NCBI GenBank assembly: GCA_021399345.1
Contig: JAAFKI010000040.1
Coordinates: 1-34,861 of the forward strand
DNA length: 34,861 bases
Reading direction: 5' to 3'
DNA from: Candidatus Heimdallarchaeota archaeon
GTDB taxonomy: Archaea; Asgardarchaeota; Heimdallarchaeia; Heimdallarchaeales; Heimdallarchaeaceae
The notes beneath the pieces are model-generated. The model had not been told where the DNA came from. It saw only the letters and a program-made list of their open reading frames with translations, and made no database searches. The position numbers and the translations under genes were made by a program. Positions 30,123 to 34,861 of the stretch are shown piece by piece. The stretch's first letter is position 1; each line of letters opens with the position of its first letter.

Positions 30123-32468
30123 TTAAGACAAAATTTGGTAATTTATCTGCATATCGTCCAGCAGCTTAACATAATCTCTTCCCTCGTTCGAAGAAAGCAG
30201 AATACCATTGATTTGCTTGATTCGTATAATTCTTTTTCCTTCTTCTTTTGTTTTATTTAAGAAATCCTGAATTGCACTGAAAATGAACATTAATGTGTGC
30301 GTATCATTGAATTCAGGTAAAATTTCAATGTTGTTAATGAAATCTATTTTTTCTACTTTTTTAATGTGTAACAGAGCAATGGGTTCCCCATTTTTGAGGA
30401 TTATTTCACCATAATCAGAAGGAACAGAATGAGAGAATAGAGAACGAAGTTTGAATCGTTTCAGAAGATAATTTCTATAAACTATTAACATAGGGTCATT
30501 TCGAGGAAGGTAAATTAATTCTACACTGTCTTCTTGGATCAAATTATCGTCCTTCTGATAAATATATCCAGATATCAAGCTTTCAACCTCTTTTGTTGTG
30601 AATTGGACATTTTCCTCATCTTCCATAAATCTTCCAGATCTAACACCTTTCGAAGCTATTAGTTCCTTGATATTAACTTCAATCTGAGTATTAGATAGAC
30701 CTGTTAGATTAGCTAATTGATCAATTGTCAATGGTAAATTTGATGATAAAATCCTGTAAATAACATCTAACCATGATTCTCTTTGAGTTTCATATTTTTT
30801 GGTTTGGATACCACTTAGAAATTTAGACACTGACATCCAGATAATCTGATTAGAAATAGATTTTAATTGAACTATTTCATGAGAATTTTCTAATTTCTGA
30901 ATAGATGAAAGGAGGACTCGATTGGACAGATTTAGGGAGGATTTTAACTGAGAAAAATTAATTCTCTCTTTCTTTTTAATTAGATTGAGGATTCTTTCTT
31001 CTAACACTCCGTGATATCTAGAAGGACTAAGTTTTGCAAAGACAGAGTAGTCTTTTGATATAACTGAACCGCGAGTAAATGACCCGAATTTACCAAGAGC
31101 AAATTGCTTATCTTTCACCAGTTCATCTATATAATGTTCTTTTCCAGAATTTGTTCTAATTAGAATAGAAGTCATAGAGAGAGGTATTCCCAATGATTCC
31201 AACCCCTTCAAAATTTCAATTTTAGTTGTGAATTGAGTTTTGCTACTAAGATATTGCTTACTCAGCAGAAGAGGAAAAATATCTTCTGTTGGAAATAGAT
31301 TTTTATCACCAACAAGTGCTTTCTTTCCTGATATCGAATAAACTAATCCAGAAGATCGAGACCTATATCCTCTCTGAGAAAGAATATTGGCAAAAACTCT
31401 TGATTGATTTTCAACAACTTCTGAGTGTAGTTCTGGAAAGACAAGAATTTTTCCTTTATTTTCGGTAAACTCCTGAATCTTATCTCTGATTTCCTTTTCC
31501 AGAACAGTATATTCCACTGACCGTATAAAATTAGAAACATGCAATTTGTCTCCTATAATTTTATAATCGAAAGAACATACGGGCTTACCACCAACATATA
31601 CAATTTCACTCTTTATTTCATCTATGTTCAAGAAATCAGCAGAAGCCCAATATTCTGAAAGAGGATCGTTTCTTGGAAGTATCACAATCTGACGAGTTAC
31701 TGGTGGAGTGTATGCTTCTAGATATTTCCTCAAATAATCCAATTCATCACTAATTAGAAAAGCTTCATAACTTGAGTTCTCTATGAAATTACCTCTTACG
31801 ATTTTCTTATTTTCGAATAATTCAATTATACTCGTGCTTATCCTTCCTCCAGTCATGTTAAGAATTCGTATAATCTGAGGAACTGTAATTGGCCCGAAGC
31901 TTTTGATAACAGAATAAATTAAGTCTGAAATCGCAGATGTTTTGCTTTTTGTATGAACCTCCATCAATAGTTTTGTGCTGAAAATAGACCAGTTAGTTCC
32001 ATCATAAAACATGAAGATTTGAAAATTATTTCTAAGCTCAGAAAGTATTTCCATCACTGCATCCTTAGTTAATTCAAAGTGTTCCATTATTTTAAAGCGA
32101 GTAGAAGAATCCTCTTCTTTAATATAGTCAAGAACAGCTTTGGCTTGTGGTTTCTTGTACTCAATATTTTCTTTAATTGAGATTTTATGAAAAGCTGATA
32201 GATTGTCTCTACCAACATATGAGAGTTTGTTTTCTTTGAAAGGAGCATGAACCAAATGCTTGTTCTTTACAAGCGATTGAAGAAGATTAGAAGAAAAGGT
32301 TCTCATTCTCACAAAAAGTGATTCAGAATCTTGAAAAATAACTATGTTATTTATTATGGATATTGCATGACTATAGTTGACACCTTTGAATTCCTTATCG
32401 AGATTTTGTTTCTCTGCAAGATACTGAGCTAATTGTTCAAGGGATAAGGATACTTCGCTAATTGTCAT
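30123..32468 (-). CDS. Large multi-winged-helix protein, Lhr-C/AlkZ (HTH_42)-like modules
   Basis: A 781-residue protein built of repeating winged-helix and beta-barrel-like units. One unit (about 170-320) has FGPITVPQIIRILNM, then KIVRGNFIENSSYEAFLIS and ILPRNDP (263-269). A second (about 565-720) has LPLTIDQLANLTGL, GVRSGRFMEDEENVQFTT and YLPRNDP (653-659). The triad helix-turn-helix, (R)GRF.E, LP.NDP followed by strands resembles the HTH_42 fold of AlkZ DNA glycosylases and of the C-terminal part of Lhr helicases. No helicase motifs are seen. A DNA-repair or DNA-binding role is inferred. Its ATG directly follows the stop of the related upstream gene, so the two are co-translated. Confidence 0.6.
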   Translation of the reverse strand: MTISEVSLSLEQLAQYLAEKQNLDKEFKGVNYSHAISIINNIVIFQDSESLFVRMRTFSSNLLQSLVKNKHLVHAPFKENKLSYVGRDNLSAFHKISIKENIEYKKPQAKAVLDYIKEEDSSTRFKIMEHFELTKDAVMEILSELRNNFQIFMFYDGTNWSIFSTKLLMEVHTKSKTSAISDLIYSVIKSFGPITVPQIIRILNMTGGRISTSIIELFENKKIVRGNFIENSSYEAFLISDELDYLRKYLEAYTPPVTRQIVILPRNDPLSEYWASADFLNIDEIKSEIVYVGGKPVCSFDYKIIGDKLHVSNFIRSVEYTVLEKEIRDKIQEFTENKGKILVFPELHSEVVENQSRVFANILSQRGYRSRSSGLVYSISGKKALVGDKNLFPTEDIFPLLLSKQYLSSKTQFTTKIEILKGLESLGIPLSMTSILIRTNSGKEHYIDELVKDKQFALGKFGSFTRGSVISKDYSVFAKLSPSRYHGVLEERILNLIKKKERINFSQLKSSLNLSNRVLLSSIQKLENSHEIVQLKSISNQIIWMSVSKFLSGIQTKKYETQRESWLDVIYRILSSNLPLTIDQLANLTGLSNTQIEVNIKELIASKGVRSGRFMEDEENVQFTTKEVESLISGYIYQKDDNLIQEDSVELIYLPRNDPMLIVYRNYLLKRFKLRSLFSHSVPSDYGEIILKNGEPIALLHIKKVEKIDFINNIEILPEFNDTHTLMFIFSAIQDFLNKTKEEGKRIIRIKQINGILLSSNEGRDYVKLLDDMQINYQILS

Positions 32469-34861
32469 TTATTTCACCAATGTGTTTGTTGGAATCCCAT
32501 TTATCTTTTCAACAACTATAGATTTGATTTCAAGATTATCAAAAGAGGGAATGTCTTCAATAGCATTTACTACATAGTTCAATGAGCTCTCAGAATGTAT
32601 CCAGGGGGCAAGTAGAAGATTCTTGATTGCAAGTGTTCTCTGATTTAATTGTTCAGTATAGCATTGTGCAGCTACTTTCTGGTTTAAAACAACTATGTAA
32701 TTATTTGTTGAAACATCAAAATGCTCAGGTAATTGATTTCTGAGAATATTAATAGCTAAATCTTTTGGGTATAACAAGTAATATCTCTCTCTAACTTCTT
32801 TGGGGGAATAATCAACTTTAGATTCCTCTTTCTTTTCTAGCTGGAGAAGTTTATCATAATCTTTTATTGATATATAATAAAATTCTAAATCATTTTCAAC
32901 AAATCTACCACCATAGATTTTATCCTCATCAATTAGAGCTGCTAGAACTTCTTTGATTCTTATCTTAGTTAAAATCCCTGGAATAACTCCTCTTTCAGCG
33001 ATATGGTCTTCAGTAGCAACACCTAAACCGCATAAAATATCAAAGATGTATTTTTTCCTTATTTCAGCAATATCTTTTTTCAGTTCAACTAAGAAGGACT
33101 CAATATCCCAATATTCTTGAGGTTCAAACAGATTATTTAAGGATCTTACTCCAATTTTCATATTTTCTTCAAGAGTACCTAAAGCAGATTTTAATGATGC
33201 AGTGGCGCCTTTCCATTTTTTGGATAACTCTACCTGATTAGTACTTCCTTTCTGAATATGCCTATAGACTTCCTCAATTTCAGTGTTCATTCTTTTTCTT
33301 CTTCTTAAGCCACCCTTCTTATACAGTGCAAAATCTAGTGATAGGAATACATTTCCTTGACAAATAACTTCTTTGTCCTCAAGAAGATTATTCAGAAGAT
33401 AAATTATAATTGAGGACATATTTTCAGGAAATCTTGAAAGAATCTCTCTTAAGCTGATAAAACTGAAGTGGTTGATCATCTGTAGGAGTGTTTCTATAGT
33501 TAAGGAAGGTGTTTTTTTCTTCAACCATAAAGACTCCATAATATATTTGTTTATGATTCTTTCTGGAAATACTTTGGTTACTGTATCTCCTCCTACTAAA
33601 GTATCTTTTATTAGTTTGAAACCTGTTTTTACCAAAGTTGTTTTTATGAAATTGTTGCTTTTGGAGAGAACTGATTTCCCGTTAATATCTTCTATCTGAA
33701 GACTCAAGACCCTATGAATCTTTCTGGTATAGGAAACTAGTTCAGAGGCAATTTTCTGAAGAGTGATTGAATGAAAAGCTACTTCATCTTTAAGCTTCAA
33801 ATCATAAATCTGTAAATATTGTCCTCTATGAAGTTTGTATTCAACTGATCCTACCATCTCACCATCTAGTAAAATGGGATCTATTTGTCCTTCTCCATAA
33901 ATATCACGTAGATGTAAGCGCATCCCTAATCTAGTGAAGGGATCATTTTTAGGAAGTATTACTATTCTTTCTTCCTCTTTCAATGCCATGTTTATCAGAT
34001 TGTTTTTTATCTGATCAATATCTTTGAATCTTTCAGATGTCATATAGTAATTAGTTTCTCTTTCAGTTAGTTTTCTCTCAATAATTTTCTTTTTGCTTAA
34101 CAGACTCTTAATCAATTTCTCGATATTACTATATCTGAAGCCAATTAAATGGGTTAACTCTACCAGAGAAACAGGGCCTAGAGATTCAACAGCTTGCAAA
34201 AGAATAAACTCTTGACTCTTTTCAAATGAAGGAAGCTTATCTACGGCAAAATATCGTTCAGATATTTCATAAACATTAGGAACAAATTGTTTCGGAATAA
34301 AAGACTCTTGAGATACTGATTTTCGAACTAAATACAGTGTTTTATCAAGTATCGTCAAGCTTTCCTGAATTATATCTCCATCCATTTCCGTAAATTCTAT
34401 AATTTCTCTCTTTGTTAGTGGTCCATACTTTCTTATTGTTGAAAGTATTTTTTCATCAACTCTAGAGAGATCAAATGGTTCTCTATAAGCAACATAATAG
34501 TATGGAAACATTTCTCTACTTACAAAAGATAATCTTTTGTGGCTGAATCTTCCTTTGATAAGTTCATTTTTTTCAATTAAATCTCTTATCCAATCTAGAT
34601 CAAAGTCATTTATTCTAACAGATAATGAACTTAAATCCTCAATTGAGCCAAAGCGATTTAGGAGATTAAGAACACTCTCTTCTCCCTGTAAATTCTCATC
34701 AAATATGCTCTCAACTGCGAAATTATAATGCATATAGTTCAAATCTTCAGGTGTTAATATTATCGAATCTGGTTTTCGATTACTGAGATTCCGAAGTAAT
34801 TCTCTATCTTCTAAACGAATGTATTGAAGGTCAGTGGACGATTCAGTAATTCTTCCTTTTA
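32469..34861 (-). CDS. Large multi-winged-helix protein, paralogue, 5' end beyond the window
   Basis: The frame is open from the window edge, so the gene is partial. A TTG at 34742 gives 757 residues, but the 39 residues upstream in frame (KGRITESSTDLQYIR and on) match the family's repeating (R)GRF.E..QYI motif, so the TTG is not the start. Modules carry IKGRFSHKRLSFVS, VILPKNDPFTR with LGMRLHLRDIYG, IYGGRFVENDLEFYYIS and a weaker LLYPKDLAINIL. The layout is the same Lhr-C/AlkZ-like one as in the downstream gene. Helicase motifs, if any, would lie outside the window. A complete Lhr-type helicase N-terminus is possible but unseen. Confidence 0.6.
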   Translation of the reverse strand, partial: KGRITESSTDLQYIRLEDRELLRNLSNRKPDSIILTPEDLNYMHYNFAVESIFDENLQGEESVLNLLNRFGSIEDLSSLSVRINDFDLDWIRDLIEKNELIKGRFSHKRLSFVSREMFPYYYVAYREPFDLSRVDEKILSTIRKYGPLTKREIIEFTEMDGDIIQESLTILDKTLYLVRKSVSQESFIPKQFVPNVYEISERYFAVDKLPSFEKSQEFILLQAVESLGPVSLVELTHLIGFRYSNIEKLIKSLLSKKKIIERKLTERETNYYMTSERFKDIDQIKNNLINMALKEEERIVILPKNDPFTRLGMRLHLRDIYGEGQIDPILLDGEMVGSVEYKLHRGQYLQIYDLKLKDEVAFHSITLQKIASELVSYTRKIHRVLSLQIEDINGKSVLSKSNNFIKTTLVKTGFKLIKDTLVGGDTVTKVFPERIINKYIMESLWLKKKTPSLTIETLLQMINHFSFISLREILSRFPENMSSIIIYLLNNLLEDKEVICQGNVFLSLDFALYKKGGLRRRKRMNTEIEEVYRHIQKGSTNQVELSKKWKGATASLKSALGTLEENMKIGVRSLNNLFEPQEYWDIESFLVELKKDIAEIRKKYIFDILCGLGVATEDHIAERGVIPGILTKIRIKEVLAALIDEDKIYGGRFVENDLEFYYISIKDYDKLLQLEKKEESKVDYSPKEVRERYYLLYPKDLAINILRNQLPEHFDVSTNNYIVVLNQKVAAQCYTEQLNQRTLAIKNLLLAPWIHSESSLNYVVNAIEDIPSFDNLEIKSIVVEKINGIPTNTLVK

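Noticed and set aside
34740..34742. TTG as the start of the upstream winged-helix gene
   Set aside because: The frame is open to the window edge and the upstream residues carry a family motif, so the gene is truncated by the window.
1..34861. CRISPR array, insertion sequence or integrated element
   Set aside because: No regularly spaced repeats, transposase or integrase motifs, or terminal inverted repeats were found, and the single tRNA gene has no adjacent integrase or repeated 3' end.

Overview
The window reads as a low-GC archaeal chromosome segment, most likely from an Asgard archaeon. The archaeal evidence is a GatD/GatE transamidosome, archaeal-type NMN and phosphopantetheine adenylyltransferases, and TATA boxes about 25-33 bases before many start codons (leaderless transcripts). 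Shine-Dalgarno motifs appear mainly at internal operon genes. The Asgard evidence is two Ras/Rab/Arf-like small GTPases with complete G1-G5 motifs, plus a tRNA-His that looks eukaryotic. I cannot fix the order within Asgard. I see no phage, insertion sequence or CRISPR array; gene order is dense and housekeeping-like with many lineage-specific genes.

Layout. 0.1-1.75 kb: a thioredoxin-reductase-like ferredoxin:NADP reductase and a methyltransferase. 1.75-3.0 kb (minus): a two-gene unit of a pyruvate-kinase-alpha/beta-like protein and a polyprenol/diacylglycerol-type CTP kinase. 3.1-4.7 kb: two small unknown genes and a YdjM-like membrane protein. 4.8-12 kb: GH31 glycosidase, LmbE-type deacetylase, M32 carboxypeptidase and a secreted, membrane-anchored clostripain-like protease, which together suggest use of sugars and peptides. 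12-16 kb: ferredoxin-nitroreductase fusion, PNPOx-like flavoprotein, VOC protein, DUF1028 Ntn-hydrolase-like protein and a Nudix hydrolase. 15.5-18.4 kb: a membrane-tethered winged-helix regulator with a single-pass partner, divergent from an M17 aminopeptidase, with paired palindromic boxes between them. 18.4-24.6 kb (minus): nitroreductase, NadM, a RecB/RNase H-like nuclease with a frameshift-broken coding remnant after it, GatD and GatE. 24.8-30 kb: small GTPase, CoaD, tRNA-His, a SPOUT-like protein, an orphan family-5 solute-binding protein, a second GTPase and a MEMO homologue. 30.1-34.9 kb: two very large winged-helix proteins, stop to start, the upstream one cut by the window edge.

How the genes fit together. 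GatE and GatD are translationally coupled and make Gln-tRNA(Gln) from Glu-tRNA(Gln). NadM and CoaD make NAD and CoA, which feed the many flavin and NAD(P) enzymes here. The peptidases (M32, C11, M17), the solute-binding protein and the glycosidase fit a heterotroph that takes up peptides and oligosaccharides.

The least ordinary items are the solute-binding protein, whose parts appear in circularly permuted order; the membrane winged-helix pair with two TTGTACA boxes 21 bp apart; the tandem Lhr-C/AlkZ-like winged-helix proteins; the A73 tRNA-His lacking an encoded G-1; and the double-frameshift remnant beyond the RecB-like gene. All functional calls come from reading motifs by eye; no database search was run.
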